Origin: Acidobacteriota bacterium
Lineage (GTDB): Bacteria; Acidobacteriota; Blastocatellia; Pyrinomonadales; Pyrinomonadaceae
Direction of reading: 5' to 3'
Assembly (NCBI GenBank): GCA_019239425.1
Contig: JAFAZX010000068.1
Span: 186,001-250,000, forward strand
DNA length: 64,000 nucleotides
The notes beneath the pieces are model-generated. The model was not told the DNA's origin. It saw only the letters and a list, made by a program, of their open reading frames with translations, and did no database searches. This document shows, one piece after another, positions 50,399-62,100 of the stretch. A program made the translations under genes and the position numbers. Numbering within the stretch: the stretch's first letter is position 1; the number at the start of each line of letters is the position of its first letter.

Positions 50399-50890
50399 AT
50401 GGATTTTCAGGAGCTTCTGCCGACCATCGCAAAGTTAGTTAATCTGCTGCTGTTCGTCGGCTTGATGGTTTACTTCCTGCGCCGTCCGATTATCGGGGCA
50501 TTCCGCGGGCGCCAGGAGAGCATTCGCCACGAGCTAATGCGTGCCGAAGAAGAGAGAATGGCGGCCGAGGCTAGGCTTCAAGAAGTCGAGGGTCGTCTGG
50601 CGCGTCTGGACGCAGAGGTCGAGACGATCAGGGCGAACGCGCAGAAAGAGGCTGCCGAGGAGCGTGCGCGCGTGGAGCGTGCAACAGAGGCAGAGATCAA
50701 GAAGATTCGCGAGCAGGCACGGCGAGAGATCGAGAGCGCTTCGAAGGCCGCCCGCGCGGAGTTACGCACGTTCACTGCCGAGCAGAGCGTGAAGCTGGCC
50801 GAGGAGATGATCCGCAGGGACATCCGCCCCGAAGACGACGCGCACCTCGCGCGTGAATATGTGGAAGAGTTGGGAGGTGTCAGGCGTTGA
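50399..50890 (+). CDS. atpF: ATP synthase F0 subunit b
   Basis: A 163-residue protein with an N-terminal membrane helix (KLVNLLLFVGLMVYFLRRP) and a long Glu/Arg/Ala coiled coil. The conserved LRRPI and FxxR-type neck (GAFRGRQESI) are visible. The C-terminus includes the EQSVKLAEEMIRRDI segment that contacts delta. It forms the peripheral stalk with the upstream b-prime protein. Its stop overlaps the atpH start by 4 bases. Confidence 0.93.
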   Translation: MDFQELLPTIAKLVNLLLFVGLMVYFLRRPIIGAFRGRQESIRHELMRAEEERMAAEARLQEVEGRLARLDAEVETIRANAQKEAAEERARVERATEAEIKKIREQARREIESASKAARAELRTFTAEQSVKLAEEMIRRDIRPEDDAHLAREYVEELGGVRR

Positions 50891-51432
50891 GTTCGCAGGC
50901 GGTCGCACGTCGTTACGCGGTGGCTTTAGCTGATGTCGTGCTGTCGCGCGGCGAGGCGCAGGAGGTGCGCGAGGAGTTGGCGTCGTGGGACGCGCTGGTG
51001 CGCTCGAACGACCAGTTGACTGAGGTGTTCCGCCATCCGGCCATCACTTTCGAGCAGAAGCGTGCTGTCCTCGAAGAACTGATGAGGCGCACGCGACCGC
51101 GGCCGACGACGGCGAACTTCCTGAGGGTGCTGCTTCAGAACGGAAGGTTCGCCGAGTTGAGTGAAGTCAGCAAGCAGTTCGCGCAGGAGTTGGATCGCCG
51201 CTCGGGGGTCGTGACGGCCCAGGTGACGACGGCGCGGCCGCTCTCGGCCGACGCGCAGGAGGCTTTGCAGGCGAGGCTCGGGCAGTTGACGGGAAGCCGC
51301 GTGCGGCTCCAGTTCGAAGTTGACGACGAGTTGATCGGCGGCGTCGTGACGCGCATCGGCTCGACGCTGTATGACGGCTCGGTGCGCGGGCGGCTACAAC
51401 AGATTAAGCAGAGAATGGTCGGAGAGGTGTAA
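50887..51432 (+). CDS. atpH: ATP synthase F1 subunit delta
   Basis: A 181-residue protein from TTG 50887 in the overlap with atpF. ARRYAVALADVVL at the N-terminus and TNFLRVLLQNGRF-like words (ANFLRVLLQNGRFAEL) in the middle are family marks. The C-terminal DDELIGGVVTRIGSTLYDGS, then VRGRLQQIK, is also conserved. Delta caps the alpha3beta3 head and joins it to the b stalk. It is followed after 35 bases by atpA. Confidence 0.94.
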   Translation: MSSQAVARRYAVALADVVLSRGEAQEVREELASWDALVRSNDQLTEVFRHPAITFEQKRAVLEELMRRTRPRPTTANFLRVLLQNGRFAELSEVSKQFAQELDRRSGVVTAQVTTARPLSADAQEALQARLGQLTGSRVRLQFEVDDELIGGVVTRIGSTLYDGSVRGRLQQIKQRMVGEV

Positions 51433-51467
51433 GACTCTCGGGCCGGATAGAAGCATAGAATCAAATC

Positions 51468-53036
<1,569 letters not shown>

Positions 53037-53048
53037 ACATAAAGAAGT

Positions 53049-53939
53049 ATGGCTAACCTCCTCGACATCCGCCGGCGCATCAAGTCGGTCAAGAACACGC
53101 AGCAGATCACGAAGGCCATGAAGATGGTCTCGGCGGCGAAGCTGAAGCGCGCGCAGGAGCGCGCCGTCTCGGCCCGCCCGTTCGCCGTCAAGATGGCCGA
53201 GGTGCTCACAGACCTCGCCTCGCAGGCGGGCGAAGACTTCAAGCACCCTCTGATGGACGCGCGCGGCGACGAGCGTTACCTGCTCGTGCTGGTCACGGCC
53301 GACAAGGGGCTCGCCGGCGCCTTCAACGCGAACCTCGTCAAAGCCGCGCAGGCTTTCCTCCGCGAGCACGAAGGGAAGCGGGTCGAGATTCTGGCCGTCG
53401 GCCGCAAGGGCCGAGACTTCTTCCGCCGCCGCGGCGCCGACATCGTCGGCGAGTACATCGGCCTGACGGGCAAGGGGAGAATCGAGCACGCCGAGGCGCT
53501 TGAGATCGCGCGCGACGTGATGCGCCGCTTCACCGAGGACGAGGGCATCGACAAGGTCTTCGTCATCTTCAACGAGTTCCGCTCGGTCATCTCGCAGCGC
53601 GTCGTCGTCGAGCAGATTCTGCCCGTCGCGCGCGCCGAAGAAGAGGGCGGGGAAGAGAGCGGAGACGCCGCCGCGAGGAACCTCGTCGGCTACAAGTACG
53701 AGCAGCCGCCGGCCGAAATCTTCAGCCAGCTTCTGCCGCGCCTGGTCGAGACGCAGATTTACCGCGCGCTGCTCGAATCGGTCGCCAGCGAGCAGGGCGC
53801 GCGCATGACGGCGATGGACTCGGCGTCGAAGAACGCGGGCGAGCTGATTCAGTCGCTCACGCTCAACATGAACCGCATCCGCCAAGCGAGCATCACGCGC
53901 GAGATTATCGAGATCGTCTCCGGCGCGGCCGCACTCTAA
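53049..53939 (+). CDS. atpG: ATP synthase F1 subunit gamma
   Basis: A 296-residue rotor subunit. The N-terminal helix begins DIRRRIKSVKNTQQITKAMK, followed by MVSAAKLKRAQ, and the C-terminal helix ends in MDSASKNAGELIQSLTLNMN and RIRQASITREIIEIVSGAAAL, here broken into parts. These coiled helices form the central stalk that rotates in alpha3beta3. The start lies 12 bases after atpA. The operon stops here, so atpB, atpE, atpD and atpC must lie elsewhere. Confidence 0.96.
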   Translation: MANLLDIRRRIKSVKNTQQITKAMKMVSAAKLKRAQERAVSARPFAVKMAEVLTDLASQAGEDFKHPLMDARGDERYLLVLVTADKGLAGAFNANLVKAAQAFLREHEGKRVEILAVGRKGRDFFRRRGADIVGEYIGLTGKGRIEHAEALEIARDVMRRFTEDEGIDKVFVIFNEFRSVISQRVVVEQILPVARAEEEGGEESGDAAARNLVGYKYEQPPAEIFSQLLPRLVETQIYRALLESVASEQGARMTAMDSASKNAGELIQSLTLNMNRIRQASITREIIEIVSGAAAL

Positions 53940-53945
53940 AGGATG

Positions 53946-54013
53946 AAGGCGGAAGGATGAAGGATGAAAGGGGTGCCGGACGGCCGTCCCTACCGCCTTC
54001 ATCCTTCCGCCTT
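53946..54013. repeat. 18-bp hairpin after atpG
   Basis: AAGGCGGAAGGATGAAGG (53946-53963) pairs perfectly with 53996-54013. A run of CGTCCTT repeats follows to about 54040. It begins 6 bases past the atpG stop and contains the first possible start codon of the VanZ-like gene. Confidence 0.75.
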
Positions 54014-54490
54014 TTCACTTCGTCCTTCGTCCTTCGTCCTTCATCATTTCTCTCGCGCTACGTGCCGCTCGTCGCGTGGGCGGGCTTCGTGCTCTTTGCC
54101 TCTTCGGCCAGCTTCTCCGCGTCGAACACGTCGCGCATCATCCGGCCGCTGCTCCTCTGGCTCTTCCCCGACATCTCCGAAGGCTCGCTCGAATACGTCC
54201 ACTTCCTCGTCCGCAAGACCGCGCACTTCTCCGAGTACGCGCTCCTCGCGCTGCTGGCCGCGCGCGCCTTCGGCACTTCACGGAACGAATGGCTGAGACG
54301 ACTCTGGTGGCCCGCGGCCTTCGCGCTCGTCGCCTGCGTCGCGCTCACGGACGAGTACCACCAGAGCTTCCTCCCTTCGCGCACGGGCACCATCTACGAC
54401 AGCCTGCTCGACATGACCGGCGGCGCCTTCGCGCTCGCGTGCGCCGCGCTGTGGCTGTGGCTCAAACGTCGGAAGGCGAGCGCAGATTGA
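53957..54490 (+). CDS. VanZ family membrane protein
   Basis: Up to 177 residues from ATG 53957. That start is inside a hairpin repeat, so GTG 54062 (142 residues) may be the true one. The conserved VanZ core is clear: KTAHFSEYALLALL, then DEYHQSFLPSRTGTIYDSLL and a final membrane helix (GGAFALACAALWLWL). Four membrane segments are likely. VanZ was named from teicoplanin resistance, but most members have unknown membrane roles. It follows atpG without a clear promoter. Confidence 0.8.
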   Translation: MKDERGAGRPSLPPSSFRLFTSSFVLRPSSFLSRYVPLVAWAGFVLFASSASFSASNTSRIIRPLLLWLFPDISEGSLEYVHFLVRKTAHFSEYALLALLAARAFGTSRNEWLRRLWWPAAFALVACVALTDEYHQSFLPSRTGTIYDSLLDMTGGAFALACAALWLWLKRRKASAD

Positions 54491-54614
54491 AGCACGACCC
54501 GCGGCCCTCAAAGTTACTGCCGACTCGGCGCGCCCGTGTTATTCTTAGGCCGTCCCCCGAGCGATCCCCGACCAAATCCGTCTGACCTTCGACAGCCGTA
54601 ACGGCTCATATCCT

Positions 54615-55889
54615 ATGCTTAGAAATTTGAGGCAGCCGCGGCGAGTCGTCATCACCGGACTCGGCTGCGTGACGCCGCTCGGCGTCGGGCGTGAGGCGTT
54701 CTGGGGCGCGCTCGTGCGCGGCGAGAGCGGCATCCGACGCATCGAAGGCTTCGACGTCTCCGCCTCGCCCGTGCGCATTGCCGGGCAGGTTCAGAACTTC
54801 GACTGGGAGCGCGAGCTGAAGGCGAAGGACAGGCGGCACGTCGCGCGCACAGTCCCGCTCGCGCTCGCCGCGGCGCGCGAGGCCCTGGACGACGCGCGGC
54901 TCCAGTCTTCCGACTTCTCGCTCGACGAAAGACGCGCGTTCGGCGTCGTGCTCGGCACGGGCGGCGGCGGCCTCGAATTCACCGAGCGGCAGTACGAGCA
55001 GTACTTCAAGCGCGGCGACTCCGCGGCGGCGAGCGTCTACACCATCCCCTCTTCAACGCACGGCGGGCTCTCCTCCGAACTCTCGATGGCCTTCGGCCTG
55101 CGCGGCCTCTCGCACGTCGTCTCGACGGGCTGCACCTCCTCGACGGACGCCATCGCCTACGCCGCCCAGCACGTCGCTTTAGGCAGGCAGGAGGCGATGC
55201 TCGCCGGAGGCTCCGACGCGCCGCTCGCGCCCGGCATCCTCGCGGGCTTCTGTCTGATGAAGGTCTTGACCGAAGACTGGAACGACGAGCCGGCGCGCGC
55301 CTCGCGCCCCTTCTCGCGCGACCGCTCGGGGATGGTCTTGGGCGAGGGCGCGTGGGTCTACGTGCTCGAAGAGTACGAACGGGCGAAGAGTCGCGGGGCG
55401 GACATCTACGCTGAGATAACCGGGTACGGGGCGACGTGCGACGCGTACCACCGCGTGCGCCTGGAGGACACGGGCGAGGAGCCTGCGCGCGCGATGCGGC
55501 TCGCGCTCGAAGACGCGGGGCGCGCGCCCGAAGAGGTCGACTACGTGAACCTGCACGGCACCTCGACCGTCCTGAACGACCGCATCGAGACGCGTGCGCT
55601 CAAGCTCGCTCTGGGTGAGGCGTCAGGGCGCATCCCGATGTCCGCGACCAAGTCGCAGATAGGTCACCCGCAGGGCGCCTCCGGCGCGGCCGGCCTCGCC
55701 GCGACTCTGTGCGCGATGCGGACGGGCGTCATCCCGCCGACCGTCAACCTCGACGAGCCCGCGCCCGAGTGCGACCTCGACTACACGCCCAACCGCGCGC
55801 GGGAAAGCGACGTGCGCGTGGCGCTCTGCAACTGCATCGGCTTCGGCTCGAAGAACAGCGCGCTCGTCGTCGAGCGCCTCGCGGGGTGA
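54615..55889 (+). CDS. beta-ketoacyl-ACP synthase (KAS II / FabF-like)
   Basis: A 424-residue thiolase-fold enzyme with C173 (STGCTSSTDA) as acyl-binding nucleophile and H314 (NLHGTST) and H351 (KSQIGHPQGA) as catalytic histidines, with K346. It condenses malonyl-ACP with an acyl chain. No acpP, fabG or malonyl transferase gene is nearby, unlike the usual fab cluster. The methyltransferase and flavoprotein downstream suggest a specialised lipid or polyketide pathway instead of general fatty-acid synthesis. That is inference. Confidence 0.88.
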   Translation: MLRNLRQPRRVVITGLGCVTPLGVGREAFWGALVRGESGIRRIEGFDVSASPVRIAGQVQNFDWERELKAKDRRHVARTVPLALAAAREALDDARLQSSDFSLDERRAFGVVLGTGGGGLEFTERQYEQYFKRGDSAAASVYTIPSSTHGGLSSELSMAFGLRGLSHVVSTGCTSSTDAIAYAAQHVALGRQEAMLAGGSDAPLAPGILAGFCLMKVLTEDWNDEPARASRPFSRDRSGMVLGEGAWVYVLEEYERAKSRGADIYAEITGYGATCDAYHRVRLEDTGEEPARAMRLALEDAGRAPEEVDYVNLHGTSTVLNDRIETRALKLALGEASGRIPMSATKSQIGHPQGASGAAGLAATLCAMRTGVIPPTVNLDEPAPECDLDYTPNRARESDVRVALCNCIGFGSKNSALVVERLAG

Positions 55890-55916
55890 AGAGGGAATGG
55901 CGGGTGTCAGGGAGAG

Positions 55917-55993
55917 TTTAACCACAGAGACACAGAGACACAGCTTTGACCTTATAGCTCAACCAGCTGTGCCTCTGTGTCTCTGTGGTTAAA
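55917..55993. repeat. CACAGAG-type intergenic palindrome, copy 3
   Basis: 29-bp arms (55917-55945 and 55965-55993) with one mismatch, containing CCACAGAGACACAGAG. It follows the ketosynthase gene by 27 bases. It belongs to the same family as 9498-9567 and 12131-12215. Confidence 0.85.
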
Positions 55994-56034
55994 TCCTTCC
56001 CAGCTACTCGCATCTTTGATTCTTTAAGAAGTAG

Positions 56035-56880
56035 ATGACCATGAAGGCGGCACTCTTAATCTTCGTCATCTTTTTAGCGACGCCGGCCGCGCCGCAGGGG
56101 GCGGGCGGGCGTTACGCGAAGGACGGTCTCGCGTTCGACTACGCGGCCGGCTGGACGCTCGCCGACACGGGCGACGCCGAGATGCAGCGCTTGATGCTCA
56201 GGCGCGACGGCGCTTCGAACATCATCTTCGTCTTCGCGCAGCGCAGGTTGATTACGACCGCGATGGAACTCTACGGCGCGCGCTCGACCGTGACCATGCC
56301 CTACGTCACCAACATCGCGAACAAGCTCGGGCTGAGCTACCCGCCCTCGACGAGGGATGCGCAGTGCATACAGGTCGACGGGCGCACAGCCCTCGGCTTC
56401 CGTATGAGCGGCATGCTCGAAGGCGCGCCGACGACGGCCGAGGTCTACACGGTCTTGCTCGGCCAGCGCCTGCTGCACCTCGTCCACGTCCGCGCCGAAA
56501 GGGACGAGGCCGCGGGCGCCGCCGCGTGGAAGACTTTGACCGACACGCTCAAGGTGGACGCGCCCGCGAACCCTTCGCCCGACGCGGATAAGATCGAGCA
56601 GATAGTAGCGGGGGGCGTCCTCAACGGGAAGGCGATCAAGAAGCCACAGCCGAGCTACCCGGCCGAGGCGAAGATGGCGCGCGCGCAGGGCACGGTCGCC
56701 GTGCAGATCGTCATTGACGAGGAGGGCAAGGTCGCGTCGGCGAAGGCCGTCTCGGGGCCGACACCCCTGCACGGCGCGAGCGTGGAGGCGGCGCGCAAGG
56801 CGAGGTTCGAGCCGACGACGCTCTGCGGCAAGCCGGTCAAGGTCACGGGCGTCATCACCTACGGCTTCGTCCTGAGATGA
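56035..56880 (+). CDS. exported protein with C-terminal TonB-like domain
   Basis: A 281-residue protein. A signal peptide (KAALLIFVIFLATPAAPQG) is followed by ~165 residues of unassigned domain (GLAFDYAAGWTLADTGDAEM), which recalls lipoprotein-like 'PsbP/DUF' folds. The TonB C-terminal domain covers ~195-281 (PSYPAEAKMARAQGTVAVQI, then VIDEEGKVASAKAVSGP and AARKARFEPTT). There is no cytoplasmic anchor like that of canonical TonB, so it is probably periplasmic. Its stop overlaps the methyltransferase start (ATGA), tying it to the next two genes. Confidence 0.8.
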   Translation: MTMKAALLIFVIFLATPAAPQGAGGRYAKDGLAFDYAAGWTLADTGDAEMQRLMLRRDGASNIIFVFAQRRLITTAMELYGARSTVTMPYVTNIANKLGLSYPPSTRDAQCIQVDGRTALGFRMSGMLEGAPTTAEVYTVLLGQRLLHLVHVRAERDEAAGAAAWKTLTDTLKVDAPANPSPDADKIEQIVAGGVLNGKAIKKPQPSYPAEAKMARAQGTVAVQIVIDEEGKVASAKAVSGPTPLHGASVEAARKARFEPTTLCGKPVKVTGVITYGFVLR

Positions 56881-57584
56881 GCGCGCGTTTCGGCCGGCGC
56901 AGCTACGAGCCGGAGCACATCGACAAGGGCGACTACACGCCCGAAGAGTACGAGGGGTGCCTGGCCGAGCTGCGCCGCGTCAACCAATGGCTCGGCGACA
57001 TCAGCGCCCTCAAGCGCTCGGTGCTGCCCGACGTCCTGGGCGAAGGCGCGCGCGACTTCACCCTGCTCGACGTGGGCGCGGGCACGGGCGAGCTGCTGCG
57101 GGAGGTGGCGCTCGCGGTTCGGAGCCGCGGCTCGAAAACTAATTTGATAGGACTCGAGCTGAACGCGCGCGCGGCCGAAGGACTCCTCGAAGAGTCGCGC
57201 GAGTTTCCCGAGATCGCGTCGGTGCGCGGAGACGTGATGCGTCTGCCCTTCGCCGACGGCGCGTTCGACTACGTGATGTGCTCGCTCTTCACTCACCACT
57301 TCCGCGACGACGCGTGCGTCCGCGTCTTCAAAGAGATGGCGCGCGTCGCCCGCCGCCGCGTCTACTGCATAGACCTGCACCGCCACCCCGTCGCCTACTA
57401 CTTCTACACGACGGTCGGCCGGCTCATCCTGCACAACCGCCTCGTCCGAGAGGACGGCGCGCTCTCCATCCTCCGCTCGTTCCGTCCCGGCGAACTTCAT
57501 CGTTTAGGCGAGCGCGCGGGTTTGAAGGACGTGAAGGTCGAGCGGCGCTTCCCGTATCGTTTGGTTTTAAGGGCGAGCGTATGA
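56877..57584 (+). CDS. class I SAM-dependent methyltransferase
   Basis: A 235-residue enzyme. Motif I is LLDVGAGTGELLREVA, motif II is near GLELNARAAEGLL, and VRGDVMRLPFADGAFDYVMC is the acidic substrate/cofactor loop, as in UbiE/Coq5-like enzymes. The C-terminus lacks a recognised extra domain. It starts in ATGA overlaps with the TonB-like gene and ends in one with the flavoprotein, so the three form a strictly coupled operon. A methyl group may be placed on a quinone or polyketide-like compound; the substrate is unknown. Confidence 0.88.
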   Translation: MSARFGRRSYEPEHIDKGDYTPEEYEGCLAELRRVNQWLGDISALKRSVLPDVLGEGARDFTLLDVGAGTGELLREVALAVRSRGSKTNLIGLELNARAAEGLLEESREFPEIASVRGDVMRLPFADGAFDYVMCSLFTHHFRDDACVRVFKEMARVARRRVYCIDLHRHPVAYYFYTTVGRLILHNRLVREDGALSILRSFRPGELHRLGERAGLKDVKVERRFPYRLVLRASV

Positions 57585-58777
57585 AGGCGGAGTTCGACGC
57601 GATCATCGTGGGCGGCGGGCCGGCCGGGGCGTCGGCGGCCGTGCACCTGGCCGCGTCGGGCGCGCGCGTGCTGCTCGCGGAGCGCGAGCGCTTCCCGCGC
57701 GACAAGCTGTGCGGCGAGTTCATCTCGCCCGAATGTCTCACACACTTCGAGCGGCTCGGCGTGTCGGAGGCGATGTCGCGCGGGGGCGGCGCGCGCGTCT
57801 CGGAGACGGTCTTCTACGCTCCCTCGGGCCGCGGCGTCTCCGTGCCGAGCGCCTGGTTCGGAGGGCAGGGCGGCGACGCGCTCGGCCTGAGCCGCGCGGA
57901 GATGGACGCCCGGCTGCTCGCGCGCGCGAGAGAGATTGGCGCTACGGTAATCGAAAAGGCCGCGCTCGCTTCGCTCGTCGTTGAAGGCGCGCGCGTGCGC
58001 GGCGTGCGGCTGCATGTGGAAGGCGGCGACGTACAGGAGTTCCGCGCGCGCGTGACGCTCGACGCGACGGGGCGGCACCGCGCGGTCGTGCGGCGCGCCG
58101 AGCGTGACCTGGGGAGGGAAGAGAACGGGCGGCACGAAAGGCGCGCGGCACTCGTCGCCTTCAAGGCACATCTCGAAGGCGCGCGCGGCGCGGAGGGCGT
58201 CTGCGAAATCTACTTCTACCCCGGCGGCTACGGCGGCCTGAGTCCGGTGGAGAAGGGTTTGAGTAACCTCTGCTTCATCACGCGCGCCGGGGACGTGCGC
58301 GCCGCCGCGAGCGACCCCGAGCGCGTGCTGCGCGAAGTCCTTTTGAAGAACCGGCGCGCCGCAGAGTCGCTCAAAGACGCGACCGCGCGGACGCGCTGGC
58401 TCGGAGTCTCGCTCGAAGGCTTCGGCCGGCACGAGCCTGCGCCGTTCGAAGGTCTGCTCGCGGTCGGCGACGCCGCGGCCTTCATAGACCCCTTCACGGG
58501 GAGCGGGATGTTGATGGCGCTCGAAGGCGGCGAACTCGCGGCCCGCGCTCTCTCAGACTGGCTCGCGCGCGGCGGCCGTAACTTCGACGAGATGGCCCGG
58601 CACTACCGCCGCGCTTACGCCGAACGGTTCGGCGCGCGGCTGCGCCTGTGCGGCCTCCTGCGCCGCGCCGCGCTCGCGCCCGCCGCGCTCGCGGAGGTCT
58701 CGGTCGTCGCCCTCAACGCGAGCGCCTCCCTCCGCCGCCGCCTCGCGCGCTCGACGAGGGGGAACGGTAGGCGGTAG
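57581..58777 (+). CDS. geranylgeranyl-reductase-like FAD oxidoreductase
   Basis: The protein has 398 residues from ATG 57581 in the ATGA overlap with the methyltransferase; the frame stays open upstream but that part is out-of-frame methyltransferase sequence. The FAD motif is AIIVGGGPAGASAAVHLA, then FPRDKLCGEFISPECL with the family Cys, and GDAAAFIDPFTGSGM near residue 300. These are features of PHBH-fold halogenase/reductase/monooxygenase enzymes. Together with the methyltransferase and ketosynthase it could tailor a lipid-like product. The gene ends inside a hairpin repeat. Confidence 0.86.
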   Translation: MKAEFDAIIVGGGPAGASAAVHLAASGARVLLAERERFPRDKLCGEFISPECLTHFERLGVSEAMSRGGGARVSETVFYAPSGRGVSVPSAWFGGQGGDALGLSRAEMDARLLARAREIGATVIEKAALASLVVEGARVRGVRLHVEGGDVQEFRARVTLDATGRHRAVVRRAERDLGREENGRHERRAALVAFKAHLEGARGAEGVCEIYFYPGGYGGLSPVEKGLSNLCFITRAGDVRAAASDPERVLREVLLKNRRAAESLKDATARTRWLGVSLEGFGRHEPAPFEGLLAVGDAAAFIDPFTGSGMLMALEGGELAARALSDWLARGGRNFDEMARHYRRAYAERFGARLRLCGLLRRAALAPAALAEVSVVALNASASLRRRLARSTRGNGRR

Positions 58778-58844
58778 GCAGACGGCAGTAGGCAGTTGAA
58801 AGCGCCGCGTCAGCGGCGTGTACTGCCCTCTGCCTACCGCCTAC
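58767..58844. repeat. GTAGGCAG-type hairpin overlapping a stop codon
   Basis: GTAGGCGGTAGGCAGACGGC and following (58767-58790) pairs with 58821-58844, 24 bases with one mismatch. It overlaps the flavoprotein stop codon. It is related to the repeat at 440-526. Confidence 0.75.
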
Positions 58845-59114
58845 TGCTTCTTGCCAAAGGCGGTGCGTTTAAGGTACAAAGTCGGACGCAAGTAGAGAAG
58901 GTTCGCTCTCCGTAACGAACAGGCAAAAGCACAAGCCTCCTTTTCAAGAAACGGGCTAGACGCGACTCAAGCTTCCCGGCGCGCGCCCGTCGTCTGTTCC
59001 CGAGCGGCCTTGAAAAATCTCTCTGGCGGATTTGTTTGGCGCGGGAACTTTGTCCCGCCCGCATCTACGCCTCGCCCGAACCAAATCAGTTTGTCTTTCA
59101 AGGAGAGAAGAGTT
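58845..59114. other. leader region of the second Oar-like receptor
   Basis: No separate gene is seen. The open frame of the receptor runs on upstream to 59010 but the ribosome site AAGGAG at 59100 favours the start at 59115. GTTTAAGGTACAAAGTCGG near 58867 may carry the promoter, but no clear -35/-10 pair is visible. Confidence 0.4.
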
Positions 59115-62100
59115 ATGCGTGCTAACCACAGGCGTTGGCTCCCGACTGCTTACCGTTTTGTGCTCGCGTGCGCCTTCGCGCTCGCCATCGGCGCTGTCCA
59201 CGTCTTGGCCCAGTCCAACGCGACCTCCGCCGACCTGAGCGGCTTCGTACGCGACCCGGCGGGCGCGGTCGTCGCGGGCGCCACCGTCACGGCGCGCAAC
59301 CCGGCGGTCGGCGTCACGCGCACGACGACGACCAACGACGACGGCTTCTACCAGCTCCTCCAGCTCCCCCCCGGCGCCTACGAGGTGACGGTCGAGGCCA
59401 CCAACTTCAAGAAGGCGGTCGTCCCCTCCGTCACCGTCACCGTCGGCCAGCGCGCCGACCTCGACATCGCGCTCGAACTCGGGCAGCTCAGCGACGTCGT
59501 CACCGTCACCGGCGCGACGACCGAGCTGGTCGAGACCTCAAGAACCAGCGTCTCGAACACCATCGACCAGACGCGCATCGAGAACCTCCCGATCAACCAG
59601 CGCGACTACCTCGGCTTCGCCACGACCAGCTCGCTCGTCAACCGCGGCAACGACCGACCCATCGGCCCCGCCCCCTCCTCCGGCCTCAACGTCGGCGGCC
59701 AGCGCGGGCGCTCGACCCTCGTCCAGGTCGACGGCGCGGACAACACCGACAACTCGATCAACGCCTCGCGCTCAACGGTCTCGCAGGAGGCCGTGCAGGA
59801 GTTCCAGGTCGTGACCAACTCCTACGCGCCGGAGTTCGGGCGCGCCACCGGCGGCATCGTCAACGTCGTCACCAAGGGCGGCACCAACGAGCTGCGCGGC
59901 AACGTCTTCGGCTTCATCCGCCACAAGAGCATCCAGGCGCGCAACCCCTTCGCGCCCATCATCGACAACGACCCGAATAAGAAGCCGCCCTTCACGCGCG
60001 CCCAGTACGGCGCGACCCTCGGCGGCCCGCTCGACCGCGACCGCACCTTCTTCTTCACGGCCTTCGAGCAGCGCCGCCGGCAGGAGTCCGGCTACTTCAC
60101 CTCGAACGTCTTAGGCTCGGGCGCGCAGTTCATCGGCTCGTCGGTCTCGCTCGGCGCGGGCACGGCGCTGCCGGTGCCGGGGCTGCCCGGCGTCACGCTG
60201 ACCAACCTGACGGCCCCGCAGGCTACCTTCATCCAGCAGCAGCTCGGCGCCGCCCTCGTGGCCGCCGCGGGCGGCGACCCGAACGCACCAGCGCGCATCC
60301 AGTCACTGGTCGGCTACGCGTTCCTCGCTTCGGCCGGCGGCCAGACGGCGCTCAACGGCCGCAGCACGAACATCAGCCCCGGAGGCGCCTTCGGCGTCCC
60401 CGCCGGCCAGGTCATCGGGCAGCGCTTCCTCGCCTCCGGCGTGCCCGTCCCCGTCAACACCCTGGACGCCAATGGCAACCCGAGCGCCTTCCGCCCGCTC
60501 AACCAGCTCGCGCGCATCTTCCCCATCTCCGAAGACACGACCTTCTTCTCGGCGCGCCTCGACCACCTGATTACCACCAAGAACCAGCTCACGATGCGCT
60601 TCGGCTACAACCCGAGCGAGCTCGACGGCATTCAGGACGAGTCGCAGAATCAGTCCCTGGGGCAGAACGACTTCTCGCGCACGGGCCGGCAGGTTCTGCG
60701 CGACAGCTCGGTGGTCGCCTCGCTCGCCTCGACGCTCTCGAACAGCGTCGTCAACGAGGCGCGCTTCAACTTCGGGCGCCGGCGCGCGCTCTTCGTCTCG
60801 CAGGGCGGCGGCGTCGCCATCCAGATTTCGGGCACGGCCTTCCTCGGCCCCAACCCCTTCTCGCCCGTCGACCGCACCGAGACCCGTTACGCGTTCGCCG
60901 ACAACATCAACGTCGTGGCCGGCAACCACACCTTCAAGTTCGGCGCCGACCTCAACAGCGTCCACGTCGGCGCGCGCTTCGAGCTGAACTTCCCAGGCCT
61001 CTACAACGTCTCGGAGACGGGCACGACCGTGCTGACGCAGTTCTTCCCGGCGCTGCCCTCTACGGCCCCGGCGCTCACGCCCACGCAGTCCTACGGCGCG
61101 GGTCTGCCCTCGGCCTTCATCCAGGGCTTCGGCGACCCGGGCAGCTCGATCCGGAACCGCCCGCTCGCCTTCTTCGCGCAGGACTCCTGGAAGATCCGCC
61201 ACAACCTGACCTTCAACTACGGCGTCCGCTACGACGTGGAGCTGACCGACGAGGTTCCGCCCGTCGGCTTCACAGACCCGCTGACCGGCATCGTGCTCAG
61301 CCCCGCCGCCCTCCAGACGGCGCAGGACTTCATGAACGTCCAGCAGGGCTTCCCGCGCGACACGAACAACTTCGCGCCGCGCGTCGGCGTCGCCTGGGAC
61401 CCGGCGAACAACGGCAAGACGGTCATCCGCGCCGCCTACGGGCTCTTCTACGACCACCCGCTGCTGGCCATCGCCTTCAACTCTGACATCGCCGATGCCT
61501 CGCAGCAGCAGCAGTACACCAACGTTCTGCCCGGACTCCCGACCCCGACCGCCTCCTTCAACATCTACCAGGCGTTCCAGGGCACGGTCTGCTCGGCGGC
61601 CACCGTCTCGCCCATCTGCCCGCCGGGGCTCAACACGCCGGGCGTGGCGCCGACGGCGCAGTACCTCTTCGGGCAGATGCGCTTCGCCAACACGTTCCCG
61701 GGCTTCGGCCCCATCCTGCCCTTCACGCTCCACGTCTCGAAGGACTTCCAGTACGCCTACGCGAACCAGGCCAACCTCGCCGTCGAAAGGCAGCTGACGA
61801 AGGACATCTCGGTCTCCGGCTCGTACATCTACGTCGGGGCGCACCACCTGCCGCACCCGCAGGACATCAACGCGCCGGTCATCCCGAACCTCGTCGAGAA
61901 CTTCCGGCGCTTCGCCAACCGCGCGCCCGCGTCCACGACCGAGGCGTTCCTCTTCTCAGTCCCGACGACGAGCAGCGCCCTCTACACGGTCATCATCCCG
62001 GGGCTCGTCGCGCGCAGCAACTTCCCCGGCGGCGGCGTCTTCGTCAGCCCGCTCGCGGCCAACTTCTTCCGGCCGTCGGCGCCCAACTACTTCTTCATCG

